Assembly: GCF_003073045.1 (NCBI RefSeq)
Contig: NC_037598.1
Span: 24,799,822-24,863,821, forward strand
Reading direction: 5' to 3'
DNA from: Pomacea canaliculata
Taxonomy: Eukaryota > Mollusca > Gastropoda > Architaenioglossa > Ampullariidae
Length of the DNA stretch: 64,000 bases
The notes under the pieces: generated by a model
What the model saw: the letters and a program-made list of their open reading frames with translations, nothing else
The model's database searches: none
What the model was told of the DNA's origin: nothing
Shown: positions 23,245 through 36,087 of the stretch, in pieces
How the letters are laid out: every line of letters starts with the position of its first letter
How positions within the stretch are numbered: position 1 is the stretch's first letter
Position numbers and translations under genes: made by a program

Positions 23245-23480
23245 AATAATAAATAAAGATTTACATAGCGCATATTCACACTCATATGGAGCATGCTCTT
23301 AGCGTTTAAAACAAGAATGAGACATGGAGAACATGGAGAGAAGAATAAACAACAAAACTGATGACAAATAGAAGACAAACATAAAAGCGGAGAGAGAGAG
23401 AGAGACACCAAGTATCAAGAACTGAGAATATCGAGATTCTATAGAGGAAGACAATAGAAAAGTATCAAAAAAAGGGGAAG
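23245..23480 (-). mobile_element. SINE-like repeat downstream of copy 4
   Basis: Closely matches 9080-9330, including GAGACATGGAGAACAT and CAACAAAACTGATGACAAAT. It sits at the equivalent place 3' of exon 5. Confidence 0.55.
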
Positions 23481-23544
23481 GTGAACAGGACGAATATTGT
23501 GTGGAGCTTGTGTCTCCAAGGATACGAGGTAATGTCACGTGACA

Positions 23545-26500
23545 TCAGTATTGGATGAAAACCGCGAAAACGTCCGCTAGTACAACACCTGCAACAGAAA
23601 TGACTGTCTGTGCTAAAGGACACATCCTGTCCTCTTGATACAAAAATCTTAATATGAAGCTTTTTCTGAACTCATTTGTGTATTCTGTGTGTTTTCTTTC
23701 GATTACTATCAGAGATTACAAGTGTAAGCTTAGAAAAACCATGAGCTTAATTTCAAGCTTTGAACCTTTCTTTAACATTTATCCCCTAGTGTAATTTGTT
23801 TGCTTATTTTTTTAACCTACGATAATAGGCTAGATCCACCAGTCCCATTACATAAAAATTTATTGAATTCACTTTATAAAGTCAACAGCACTAAAGTCAG
23901 TTAGGATGTGCTGCATGATTAAACACAAACCTTGACAATTCCTTCAGTTCTATATTTGCGTCAATGACAATGACAATGACAATGGCAATGACAATCTCCC
24001 ATGCCTATATAGTTTACTCAAAAATATAAAGTCCATAATATTTAATCGAAACAATTATCATGAAATATTATTGATGATCACGTGTCATAAACTTTGATGA
24101 TATTTATTGATATTATTACTATTCGTTAGTATCGGCTTACTGCTGTTTGAGGACTGCCAGACTGTTGCTTCTTGGGAACCGCTGTAGAGGATGGCTGGGG
24201 CGGGATGTTTGTCCCAACTACAAGGATACTTGTTCCATCCACGACTACCAGCCACCCACGATCGTCTGGGCATCCTGCATAGTTTGCCTGGATGAAGAAT
24301 CGTCGCATAATTGGTGAATCTCTGAAACAAACCTCTCGATATTTACACCGTGAATAATTTTCTATTTTGTTTTCAACATTTCCAAGTGAAGTTAACACGA
24401 TAGTCGACTACTAAAATTTTCCCAGTGGTGAAAGAAAAATCTTTTTTTTTTCTAAGCATCTTAAAATTCGAATATTTTTCAGCAACGGAAAGAAATGCGT
24501 GTGTTTTATATATGAAGAATGGTTTTTTACTCATAAGAATGTTTTTTTTTATTGATCTTATACATGACAACTTATAGCTTATCACAATTTTACAATACAG
24601 TCTGAACTGATACAGTGAAAGCACCATGGATGTTTCAAACAAAACAAAAACAACAAGAACAACAATATGATTTATATGTCGCCTAACTATGTTCACGAAT
24701 GAGCAACGTTCAGCGCTAAAGACATGAACAAAACGACGAAAGGAAAAGCAACTATGCAGACAAGTAATAAAAGACAAACACAGAAGAGACAAAAAGAAAT
24801 CGGGAATCAACTGATAAAAATGGGGAGGGTCAAACATCTGCAGAGAAAGACGAGCATTGGGGACTAATGAATTGACTATAATCACAACAATGTTGTTTAC
24901 TGTAGATAACTTGTTGTGGAGCCATAGAGTGCTGTGTATTTTTCTTCTTCACGCTTACACAAATCTTTTCGTATTATTGATATTTAATCTCTCTCTCTTC
25001 ACCTTTCTCGCTAATAGTGCCAGCTTACTGCCACTGACAATCTACTGTCACTGTCAACTTACCCATCAGCTGAAAAAAACTGATAGGAGTTGTTCGGAAA
25101 GAGATCCTGCCACGGGGACTCGAGGACTCGGTACCGACTGAACCAGTCCAGGTATCCAGAGCCACTTCCATTGAAAACGAGGTTTACCTGTTGGCTGTCG
25201 TTGATGAGGCTCACGCGAACCTAAGTCATAAGAAACATGTTAACCCCTCACTTGATGACATTTAGCAGGAAACATAGAGACAAATGTTTGACCAACTTTA
25301 GCTAAGTGTTTATATAGCTATCAGGTAAGAAATAAATCTTTGTCAAACTTGATAAAATATTCGGCATATGTAAGAAGTGAGGAAGTAAGATTTCCAGAAG
25401 ATAACAGATACAAATGTATGAAGGACTGTCAGCCATCAAAGAAGACGTGATCTTTTTTTGCGCCTTTGAAATAGTAAGATGCAATTTTTAATTAAAGTTT
25501 AATATGTCAGGCTTGGCACTGATACTTTGAGTAACTATTTAATTCTGAGGATGCAAAATACAAGCAGAGTTGGCTGTAGAAAGTAGTGCATGGCTTCCCT
25601 GTAAGTCTAGACAGTCAGGTGGCTCAACGATCAGGTGTTTATGACCAGGACATGGAGGTCCTTAACTAATTTGATCTCTCCCTGACACATGTATCTACAT
25701 GTTAAAACTCGTAACTGACCAGAAACCTCCCGCTGATGTAACTCAGATTCATAAGAAGTTGTAGACAGAATTTTAGCGATTGCATTCTGGTTTGCATGTA
25801 GCTCTGAGGCAATCCATCCGTTCTAAAGCTTTGTCCCTAAAAACATTCGGGTTCTGCTATTAATGGCGTTTAATGACAGTAAGAATAGTGGGCACATTGA
25901 TAAAAACAACCTTCCCCCATCAAAAGTGTTTAAAAATACAAAAAGCACATTCAAAGGGTTTGCAGAGATCAATTTCCCCAATGTCTGAAAATCTTCTGTA
26001 AAATGGAGAACACGCAAAGATTTCATGACACATCTATAAATATATTGTCTTTGTCCATTGTTGCTGGCGTAGTTGTCAAAGACAACATCAAATGTTCTCA
26101 CCTTCACGTTGAGTTTTTGCCAGTCGTCCAGCAGTTGACTTCGGAACAAAGTGTTGCAGGGCTTTGAGGCGTTCATGCTCACACATCCCAGCTCCATGTC
26201 CTTTGACCCCAGCCAGTGGTCATGATGGAGGCCAGTGCTCGTCCAGGTGGCGTAAGTCTCTTGGCCGCTGCCCGCCAGCACCCGGAACACCAGCGTCCAG
26301 TTGTCATACCGCACCGTGTCTGTTTGAAGACAAATGTCAAGACATAAGAACGATGCGACAATAAATCCTGAAGTTTTATTTTTAGTGAGATTATTTAGTA
26401 AAACCATTAAAGTCAGCGAGGCTGTGCTGCAGAATTAAACACAAACCTTGACAAGTTCTATTTAGCGTCTCAGTGTCAATGACAATGAATCTTTATATCT

Positions 26501-27594
26501 GTATGCTCTCGCTCATCCTCAGGGGAGGGAAAATCATTTATAAAACTAAATGGTGCAGGAAAAAATGCCATAATCCACTTAAAATAACCACGGGAATAGA
26601 AAGTGTCAAAGTATCACACCATCACCACACTTCCTTGCCAGCAACAGGACCGCCATTCCTAACAAAGCCACAGTAGATTATTAGATGGACTACAGTATTC
26701 ATGCCCTTGAGTCAGAAGTGGGCCATGGACACCTTGTTATGAGACATAATTAATTGTTTGTCTCTTGTAACAGAGTCAAATGCTTTGATAAAATGTATAA
26801 ATGCTGTTTTTTGTCATGTTGGTCACTTTTATATATAATAGCGAAAGTGTAAAGATATGATCTATTATACTACGATCTCTTCTAAAACCATAATAATAAA
26901 TATGTAGCTTTTAAAATAAGCTTGCAGTGCAGTTATAGACATAATTAATACTTAAAAGACAATGCATTAGAACTTTGCTTTTGTCTTTGTGGTTGCCATG
27001 CTGTAAAAAGTTCCAAAACTAGATCACTTCTTGTTTTTAATTTTTTTTGAATGCTTTAATGTTATAAATGTATTTGGAATACACATTATAAAATGCATTT
27101 TCAAATAGATGACAAAAATTATCAAGTTTACTGAAAAGGGTAACAATTCTGAGAACAGTGAAATGATGATCAACAGTATGCTGTGTACGAAATGCTTTCT
27201 TTTTTTTTTTTCGACACTTAGTCAAATTATATTGAAAACAAGAAAGAGATCGCTCAAAGTGTAAGTGCTACTCACCTGTGACAGGCTGGAAGTAGGTGCT
27301 GTCCTCGTTCTCCAGGTAAGTGGCGCCTTGTTCGTAGGCCAGAAGGGAGCTGAGACAACACCTGGCTGTTGCCTTGTTGTACGAGCCCGCTCGGCATGAT
27401 GGGAAGGCCTTACATCTCATCGTACAGCCTGACGCTGTGCTCACCACCGACTGAGGGACGGTACAAGGCACCTGAAGCTCCATTCCTGCAAAGTTCTGGA
27501 ACACCACTCCGTTACTGTGCTCACAGATTGTATAGGAAATTGCTATGAAGGCAACACACACGAATAGAACTCCGCCCACAGAAAATGCAGTCAT
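23545..27594 (-). CDS. Array copy 4: same family, class B signal peptide, one-base loss in exon 4
   Basis: Exons are 27276-27594, 26102-26319, 25063-25220, 24141-24321 and 23545-23588. The protein starts MTAFSVGGVLFVCVAFIAIS (class B, like copy 2). Exon 1 is open throughout and near-identical to copy 3 over the cysteine module. Exon 2 is three bases shorter than in the other copies, giving KLNVK instead of KLKVKK at its end. Exon 4 is 181 bases where copy 3 has 182: the codons for GTKYPCSWDK have lost an A from what is AAA in copy 2 (about 24230), so the frame shifts after GWLVVVDGT. This is an A-run contraction, so either a young pseudogene or a consensus error. Exon 5 reads VVLADVFAVFIQY-stop in the expected frame. 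Confidence 0.7.
24660..24860 (-). mobile_element. SINE-like repeat in intron 3 of copy 4
   Basis: The best-preserved internal copy: GATTTATATGTCGCCTAAC, TTCAGCGCTAAAGACATG, AAAGCAACTATGCAGACAAG. Shared by position with copies 2 and 3. Confidence 0.6.
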
Positions 27595-30500
27595 GATGAA
27601 TCAGCAAGATGACAAATGTCCCACCAAACTGTTTTACCTAAGCACGCTGTTAATTAAAGATAAAAATAAATTAAGCCAGTTTCTGTAAATCTTTTTCCAT
27701 CAGCGCTGACAGTTATTTTATACAAACATATGAAGAAAAAAGGTCTACAGTCTTTCTGTCTATACTGTGAACGTTCATTATCAGAAAATATATTTTACTG
27801 ATGTTGCACCACGTAGAATATTTCCAGGTAACATTCTGCAGGTCCACACAAACCTAAAGACCTCGTGACTGGGTCACTTCTCGTTCCACTGTCGTCGGCT
27901 GAACGCTTTTTGGCGAATGAGTCAGGTTGTTCTAAAAACAATTACATAAATTATCCTAAATACGTAAAGAGCAGCCCCAGAATTGATTGTCTATTCGCAC
28001 TTTTCCCCCTCTGTTAGTAATTCTGTTGTTCAGGAGGGTTCAGGGATGATGGTAGTTGAAGCTATAACACATAGAACAAGAAGGAGGAGGGTGGTTGCAC
28101 CTGGAGTGTCGCAACAATGAATGTGTTAAGCAGCTGTGTATTTATTTTTACGGTAACCAGGAAATGATACGGAAGGTGCCTTAGTGGACATAATGGCCTA
28201 AAGAAACGAGTTTCGATGTTTTAGTGCAGTCACATACACTCAGATCGCAGTTTAACAAAAGTATGGCCATGTGGCGCCTTCTATCGGAAGGCGCTACTGC
28301 ATCCTCTGGCGATAAAAGAGGATAATGTCGATTTTAATATCTCTTACAAATTGCAGCAAATAACTGCTTTTAATTTTGTTGTGAGCGGTGTCTTTACTTT
28401 TAATCACTATGTCACGTGATTTGAGCTGATAGCGCTCAGAAGTGTCATCACTTTCTCAGACAAAACTTTTTCCGATCAGCAATCGAAATCATCTTAACAA
28501 CAAACCGACTACCGATCTCCTACACTGGTGCAAGTGTTACAGTTGTTGCCTCCATCTCTCGCTCTCCGAGCAGCACGTGCTCGCTAGTCTCAGTGTCTCA
28601 TTCCTCTATTCATCCTTCCTCGGTTAAACGCTTTCTAGTGCAAGTAAATTTATTCCCAGTTCTTTTTATTAATCATAAGGTTAAACATCAGATACACTAC
28701 AGCAGAGACTGTTAATATTTTTTTCTAAATCCAGAATGATGCCTTGACATATTCTTCATCAGCTGTAAAGTGATGATGTGTTTGTTTGACATACAGTTAC
28801 GAGTTAAGATTTGTTTACGTTTTATATAAAAAAATCGAACAACAACAAATAAGATGATGTTGGTGGGTCTGTTTGTGAGCCTCTGTGTATGTGTGTGTGT
28901 GTTAATGTGTGTTTTCTGCTGATTGATCTCGGCGGTAAATCGAAAATGACACCAGGCAACTAATGAAACACCAGGAGAGAACAAAAAGTCTTGTACAGTC
29001 AATACACTCGTAGAACACTCCATGATGGCCATTCAGATGCCGTCCATACTCTCCTGATAAATGCACAACCCTTCTTCCTGCCCAGTAAAAAAAAGTATTC
29101 AAACACTTTATCCAGAAGGCCAAATGGACGTTTCAACTCTCGGAAGTCGTGCCTCATAGAACATTAATGGAAGCTTGCACGGCCTTTGAGAATGTGTGCT
29201 TTGTACCTTAAACGTGGTAGGCGATGTGAGGTCATTTGATCAGGTCAATCCCTCCAACCCTCTACTCCCCCACCCACCCATTAAAATGGATTCATGTTCT
29301 ACCGCCTCCTTCATACAAAAAGTCTATACTTCCACAGACAAAGCTGTTACTTATCAGACAACTGAAGGAGAGAATATTTCTGACACGAGATTCTTACTGA
29401 TAAAAATGCACATTTAAATTTGATGATGGCTGTAACTGGTTTTATATTTAAATTCCTTCTCGGACAGTCGTTGTGCCGGTTCCGTTGGCACTTCTATTGT
29501 ATACGTGTGGTTTGCACATCGAACATACCTTTCTACGTAAAATGTAAACATGCATTGACTTGATAGATCAATAATATTTCTGTTTCCAAAATGACAATGG
29601 TGAATTTTACATTCCACCAGAAACATCAAAACATTTGCGCACTAAAAGACCCAACAACGCTTGCAAATTTTCTTTGTAGAAAGAACATCTAGAATGTTTT
29701 TCTGGTACAAACGACCTCCATATCTACCGACAGTTTCTGAAAAGAAAACACAATGTTTTTTCAACATATTGAACTCTTGATGAACTGCATGGCGTTTGTT
29801 TTAGACAGTCAATATATGAGCTTGCATTTGCAGACCCGTAGTGAGTTTTTTGCTGTTATTTCGATTGATAACAGAATGTTCAGCATGAAAAAACGCACTG
29901 TCTTCAAAAGAACCTTTTGAAGTTTAAAGGTTTGTTAAAATTTATTTATAAGTGGATATATTTGTATTTAGCAAGTCTGCTTCTGAAGTCCATGTCGTCA
30001 GGTCCGGAGCTCCACCAAAGAAACCCGATACACACGTACTTTTAACAGTTGCTGCCCCTCTTCTTAATTCAGTTACATTAGGCCAGTATAGACAGCAGTT
30101 TCCATTGTCATTCAAACAAAATATAAAAACAATAGCAGGTTTTTCAAATCACCTTTGTGAAAACCCCAAAACTTGCTTTCTACAGTTACACATAACAAAT
30201 TCACACAACTGTACAGCAAGCATACCAACACACACACACACACACACAAACATACAAAAAATAACAGACCCCAACATTTGTGCTAAACGTTTTTGACAAA
30301 ATTGTTTTCTCACCTTTAGAGGATATATATAGGTACAATATTTACATTGCTTAATACATTGTAATTAATCAATCACTTATTGTGGATTTATATATTCAGT
30401 TTCAAATCCTATGCTTCAAATAAAACAAAATCAAAGTTATTATGCAAAAGGCATACATTAATATTTCATCACATAAACCTTGATTTTATGCCATTACATT

Positions 30501-31485
30501 ACCTGTTTATTTTGATTACAGGACAAGGCTCCAGACAAGCCAAGTGAACATTACTTGTTCTAATATTTACACCTAAACAGCTATTGCACTTTACAGAAAT
30601 GTTTTTTTTAATTCTACTTCAGTTATTCATTATAACTTCAAAAAGAGAGTAATTAAGGACAATGCATGCTGGAAAGACACTTCAGTAGGCCAAGAACTCT
30701 CTCATTTCTATTTGTGTAGGCAAGGTCTCAGATCTCAGACCTAATGATGGGTTAGCATTTTCTTTTATAAAAGGGTTCAAAGCAGCTTGCAAACAAGAAA
30801 ATAACGCTTTTTTAATTATCATTTCCAAACACGTAACTTAGTAAATTAATTTTGAAATTACATAGGGTAAAAGTACATTTCCATCAATGATGTTAACATA
30901 TATTTAAATTTGCTTTTACTAAAAAAAAAACAACTGCATGAAATAGCTGTACAAAGCAAGTCATACTGCAGATTTAAAAAAAGCAACAAGTTTCTTCTCT
31001 TAAATTTGATAAAAGGTAGATATCAGTATATAAGGTAGATATAAAAGGTAGACATTTCTTACTCAGAGAGTTACTGAGACAGTGCAAAAACTATATCATA
31101 CTTAAGTACAGGACCTACATCCCTCTGGTATTGATCATTGTATAAGGCTGATAGACTGGTTTAAATGTTACAATAATCAAACGTAAGACATAGACAGAAA
31201 AAGTCTGTCAGCTTTTAGTATTTTTCTAAATCTTTGTCTAATATTGTACAATCTTTTAGACAGCAGAAGAAAAGAAATGGGCTCTCACCCGTTCCACATT
31301 CTATGCACTTGTAATGATGAGCCACTTACACAAACTGGGCTGTGGAAATTTTTAACAGTACGGATAAATAATTATAGCTATAAAAACAGTTGAAAATATG
31401 TACTGATCCAAAATTATGGAACAGGAATGGTTTAGATGATGTCTTCCAAATAAGCATGTTGGTATGTAAAAACATATGCTATTAA
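27595..31485. other. Right end of the array and 3' flank of the EFCAB12-like gene
   Basis: The class B 5' flank of copy 4 (27600-28400) and the conserved inter-gene block (28930-29720) are followed by unique AT-rich DNA (about 30250-31087). The stretch 31087-31475 has a paralogue inside the array at 14262-14665. No gene is supported; part of the right end must be the 3' untranslated region of the EFCAB12-like gene, whose stop is at 31486-31488. Confidence 0.5.
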
Positions 31486-34400
31486 TTACACATAGTACTT
31501 GGCGGAGTATGCATGCCTTGGCTGGCCAGTATAGTGGAAATGAGTTGAGCTCCCTTGAGTCCATGGGAAGTGGCCATTATCTAAAAGAGGAATACACATA
31601 ACAAGCTTATCCAACATGTATCCAGGCCAGAAAGCAGACAGGTTTTGTGAAGACTTTGAGCGTTTCTTACGACGGTGACCTTTAGTCATGGCCTTGAACT
31701 CTCCATCATCACTGCTCTTTTTCCCCTTTTTTCCTCCTTCAGAACCAGCTTTTGTTCTTTTTGTATCATCCCCTTTGTTCTCATGTTTCCCTCCTGTCAA
31801 TTCTTTATATCGAGCTGGAAGATGCCTGTAAAAAATTAATCTTTTAAAACGACAACTCTGTTTAGTTTTAAAAGTAGATCCTACCCTGCTACAGACTACC
31901 AACTGTCCTTCAAAGCCAAGCTTCTTAGACACATTCATATTCCCTTTCTCAAAGTGCTTATTCTGCTTTACATTGAATGAATAAGGGTGAAGGCCATTGG
32001 AGTAAATTTTAGAACTTTGCCATGGTCTTTGTTGCATTCTTTTATATTTCTATTTATATTCATTCTGAAAACATAACATCTATAACATTTACTAATATTC
32101 AAAATGTAAAAAAAATTAAAAGAATCAAACAAGAAATTTATGCACTATTTTACTCCAATGGTTACTAGAGCAGACTACACATGTAGACAGTGTAAGTAAA
32201 ATCTCACCAGTCTTTGCCATAATACTCATGGTTTGTAACACTTACTTGTTGTATGTTTCATATTCTTCAAAGGTCATGCAGGAATTGGACACTGCACGTC
32301 CTGTGGTCAAGTTCTCTGCTGAAGCAGATTGTACAGCCTTAACTCCCCAGGAATGACCCTGACTGCTGTCTTTCAACAGAGTCTCACTCCTAGAATGCAC
32401 CAACTCATCTTTTGCTTGGCCCTCTTGTAGTATCTTCAGCAGTTGTGGAGATTTGGTGACATCAGTACTCAGATCAGCTAAGCATCCTCTAGGAACCCTG
32501 AGATGCTTTTTAAGCTCTGTATGTGGTAGCTCTGGTGGATACAGCAGTACTAAAGAAAAGCAACAACACAAGGTTAAGCAGATAAGTTTAAAAAAATTGC
32601 TAAATACTTTATATCCCTTGAACTTTTGTGACAGCTTAACAAAAAAATTTATCCCCCATGCATAGATAAGCATTTGTATCCCTCTAAAGAATAGATTTTC
32701 ATTCTTTTAGGAAAAAAATTGTGCTAATACTATCCTAGAGGATGAAAAGATCAAATGCCTCCGGCCCTTTACCCTCATTCCTTACCCAAAAAGAAAAGAA
32801 AAAGGGGTGCAGACAGCAGGAACCTGACCTCTGTCAAGAAGACCTGGAGTGAGAACAAGCCCATTTTTGCTGCATAGCTCAACAGCCTGGAAGTACTCTT
32901 TAAGTGAATTCTGCCGGAAAGCATTCAATAAAGCTCCAGTTTCACCATCCAGTGTTGACTCCATGCAGTGTTCATCAACTGCCTTTTGCCCAATACGGAT
33001 GATGCCCGGTGCTTCGTCATGCTTTCCCTTCTTATCTGGACAGGGCTACACAAACACCAGGAACATCTGAATGCATTATTAATAATAAAGGTGCAGTAAA
33101 TCTCATACTATTAATAATATGTTTAATGTAAACATGACTCAACTGTGTAAACATTTTGTACCTTCTAAATTAATGTCTTACTTATACTGTTATATTAAAT
33201 TTGACTTTGGATGGAAGCTAATGAATTCTGCCAGTCCCATTGTTCAGGGACTGGATTAATGAAGTTTGCTATATCTCGATAACAATAGATTTCTGAATGT
33301 TGTACATTTGCATGCATACCCATTTTCTTGTGTTGGCTTTCTCCAGCACAACCCTGTCTCTCTTCCTCAAGTACATCATTTCCTCTTCAGATGCTGCCAC
33401 CCAGCACTCCTCACGCAAGTCTCTGGGTGGAAGTTCAAGCGAGTTTAAAGTGGAAGTTCTACTGCGTGTTTGAGGGCGTGACTCTGCATTGCCTGCAGCC
33501 TCTTTTTCACTGGCAGTTCTGACTTGGTTTTCTGGTTTCTGAGCAATAGGAAAAAGTTTGACAAAAATGCTAGGTGTACGGTAACTCAAATAGGTTTTGA
33601 TCAGCACATGTTTCCTCTTTTATCTTACTTTGAATGCATGATTGGTCTGAGTTAAGGTCAATCATCATCAATCAATCAAATAAAAACAACAACAACAAAA
33701 TAATTTCTACCAAAAATAAAGTTGGTTACATTTTATTTTGAGAAGTCAAGTTAATATTGTAGAGCTTATCTGGGTGTGTACCTCTGTTGTGTACTCTGCT
33801 ACAATGACACTTCCTCTTGTTTCTGGACAGGCTGGTTTTGGGCTTTCTGAATCTTTCATCACTCTGTCTGAGTAACTGCTAGGAGTTGAATCCCTTGCAT
33901 AGCTTAGAGCTACAGAAAGGACAATATTTGTTTCCAGTTGTTTATTGACAATGCTTAAATATGACCAAGCTCAGATGATGATGATGGGATAATAACAGCA
34001 ACATCAGAAGCAGTAGCATCAATGAAACAACTCAGTATGTCTAGCAATGAAATGAAACCCAAAGACAAAGATAAAGACATATCGAAGACTGCCTAAATAT
34101 GCTGTTAAGAAGTCCCGTAAAACAAAAAGAATCACTACATCACTAATTTCAAGCCCTTTAGAAATTAGAACTCTCATAGGACCTTATTACAGTGCAAAGA
34201 GAAACCAGAAGAATGATTAAAAAGAAAATGCTCACGAGATATTTTTGGTAAAATGCTTGATGGAGAAGATCTACTAAGAGTTGTTGCTGAAACAACTTGG
34301 CCACGGCGCTTTAATGCTCGTCGTTCCATCCGCAATGCTGCCAGCCCACGAGACACTTCTGCATAACCCAAACATTCATCAAAGTCCTGGTCCAGCATAA

Positions 34401-36087
34401 CCATGAGATCCTCAATATCACCTTGTTTTAAAGGGATACGGTACTGCACACAACAACCAAGAAAAACAAAATCAATGTTTTAATTATTTAATTGCTGTGA
34501 TGATGAAACAAAGGATACCATAGTTGTTTGTTCTATATTTTCATGAGAATGCAACCATATCCAGAGATGTGATTCATTTTTCAATAAATTAATTTAAACA
34601 TAAGCAAAAGTAAGTAAATTTTCATTGAGAAACAACACTACTATTAGCAAACACTCAAAGATAGATGACAACTGCCTTAACAAAGATTAAATGTCACTCA
34701 CATTCTCAATAGCCTTCTTCAGTTCGTGTTTTGTCAGGCGCCAGTCTTTGTTGCGGTCAGCATGTGCAAAAAGATCAATCAATCGAAGTTTATTGTCCAC
34801 CAAAAATCGGTCCAGAATTTGTAGAGAGAGAGGCATTGGTGCCTTCATTGAAAGGAAAAATATAAACAATTTGTAAGCAGGAATAATTTAACATCAAACA
34901 AAGCATACCAAAAAAAATGTCATCAGACATCATTAGAGGACACTGTTTTTAAAGTGCATGTTTTGATAAAAACATCTAAAAGTTTTTCTTTAGTGAGGTT
35001 TTTGGTGATGCAACTTACTAAACACACAAGAAAATACTATACATTATTTATAATACACTTAAATAAAAGCAAACATTATCTAATTATTATTTAGTGATGT
35101 TAACCAATCTGCTCACCCTGACATTTGGTATCACAGGTGGCCCTCTTGGTTTTGGTTCAGGCTCCTTGGGTGGTGGTATCTCTGGCTTGCGGGTTCGAGC
35201 TGCCTTCATACGAGCTTCTACACGAAGTTCTAACTCTGTTTTGTCAGTTTTTCGCCTCAAAAGTTGCTCACTAAGCCCAAGGCTATTAAGATTTTCTTGG
35301 AGGGCTTTTCGCTCCTTAAACCATTTCTTATACATGGCCTCTTCTTCTGTATTTACCTTAATTTCCACAAAGCAATAGATGTAATTTTATTTCAATCAAA
35401 TAGATATATAGACATTGCTACTTATAATAATAACTTTATTGCCAGTAAAGCCATACATTTTTAGAGAACAAGATACGTGCTTTAGTAAAAATATCTATAA
35501 AATATCTTGATCAAGCACTTTCAATGCAATACCATGTTAATTCCACCTGCCAAGCAGATTTCTTTAAACCCTGCAAGATAGCAAGCATTCAGCCGTATCT
35601 GTTGGAAAGTTTTCTAAACTTTGAATCAGAAACTACATCTAAATGTGAAGTTTAAAAAATATTCCCTCACTGGAACTCAAAATACTCAGTATTAAAAAAC
35701 AATAAAAAACAAAGATACACATACCTCGAGTTGAGCCTTCTGTTCAAATTGCACTATACATGAAGTATTGGGATGCTGCATGACAGAGTTCAGTACAGGA
35801 GCAGGGGGAAATTCCATTTTGTTCACATATACTCCCAGCTTGTGTTTAAGTGGTGTTTCCATTGGTGGTGCTATGATGATTCGTTTACGACTGAGTGGTC
35901 CTCCAAAAATTTTGACAGCTGCTTTGTAATGCTTGACAAAAGGTAGATTACGTTTTTTAAATGTGTCAAGACGATGTTCAACTGGAATGTGGTCCATGTT
36001 GTGTTCATCAAACAGTCTATCAAGGTCAAAAGCCAGGTCCTCATTAAGGAGGACATTGGCTCCATCACGGCCTCCTTGTGGTGGCAT
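31486..36087 (-). CDS. EFCAB12: EFCAB12-like EF-hand protein, nine exons, 719 aa
   Basis: Exons are 35725-36087, 35117-35356, 34702-34842, 34236-34443, 33782-33909, 33320-33538, 32829-33045, 32246-32549 and 31486-31825; all have GT-AG ends and the phases agree, giving 720 codons with the stop. The N-terminal part includes LSRKRIIIAPPMET, followed by a charged helical segment (EEEAMYKKWFKERKALQENL) and a proline-rich linker. Two EF-hand motifs follow: DRNKDWRLTKHE, a good calcium loop, and DQDFDECLGYAE, a looser one. The C-terminus has a lysine-rich stretch (GHRRKKRSK), then FWPGYMLDKL and THFHYTG. The layout (IIIAPP segment, central EF-hand pair, late FWPG-LLDK motif) matches my recollection of vertebrate EFCAB12, a poorly studied protein of ciliated tissues and testis. 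Orthology was not tested. The start is the first ATG of exon 1. Confidence 0.68.

Larger units (their letters stand above)
20250..23544. other. Intergenic spacer between array copies 3 and 4
   Basis: The class A 5' flank of copy 3 (20250-20900) is followed by a pentanucleotide tract, the conserved inter-gene block (21620-22470, interrupted by an AAT microsatellite), an exon-like foreign segment (22566-22815) and the 3' flank of copy 4 with a SINE-like repeat at 23245-23480. No complete gene is supported. Confidence 0.5.

Noticed and set aside
25610-25700. tRNA-like segment with an A-box-like motif
   Set aside because: No cloverleaf or intact B box; interpreted as a degenerate SINE head, not a tRNA gene.
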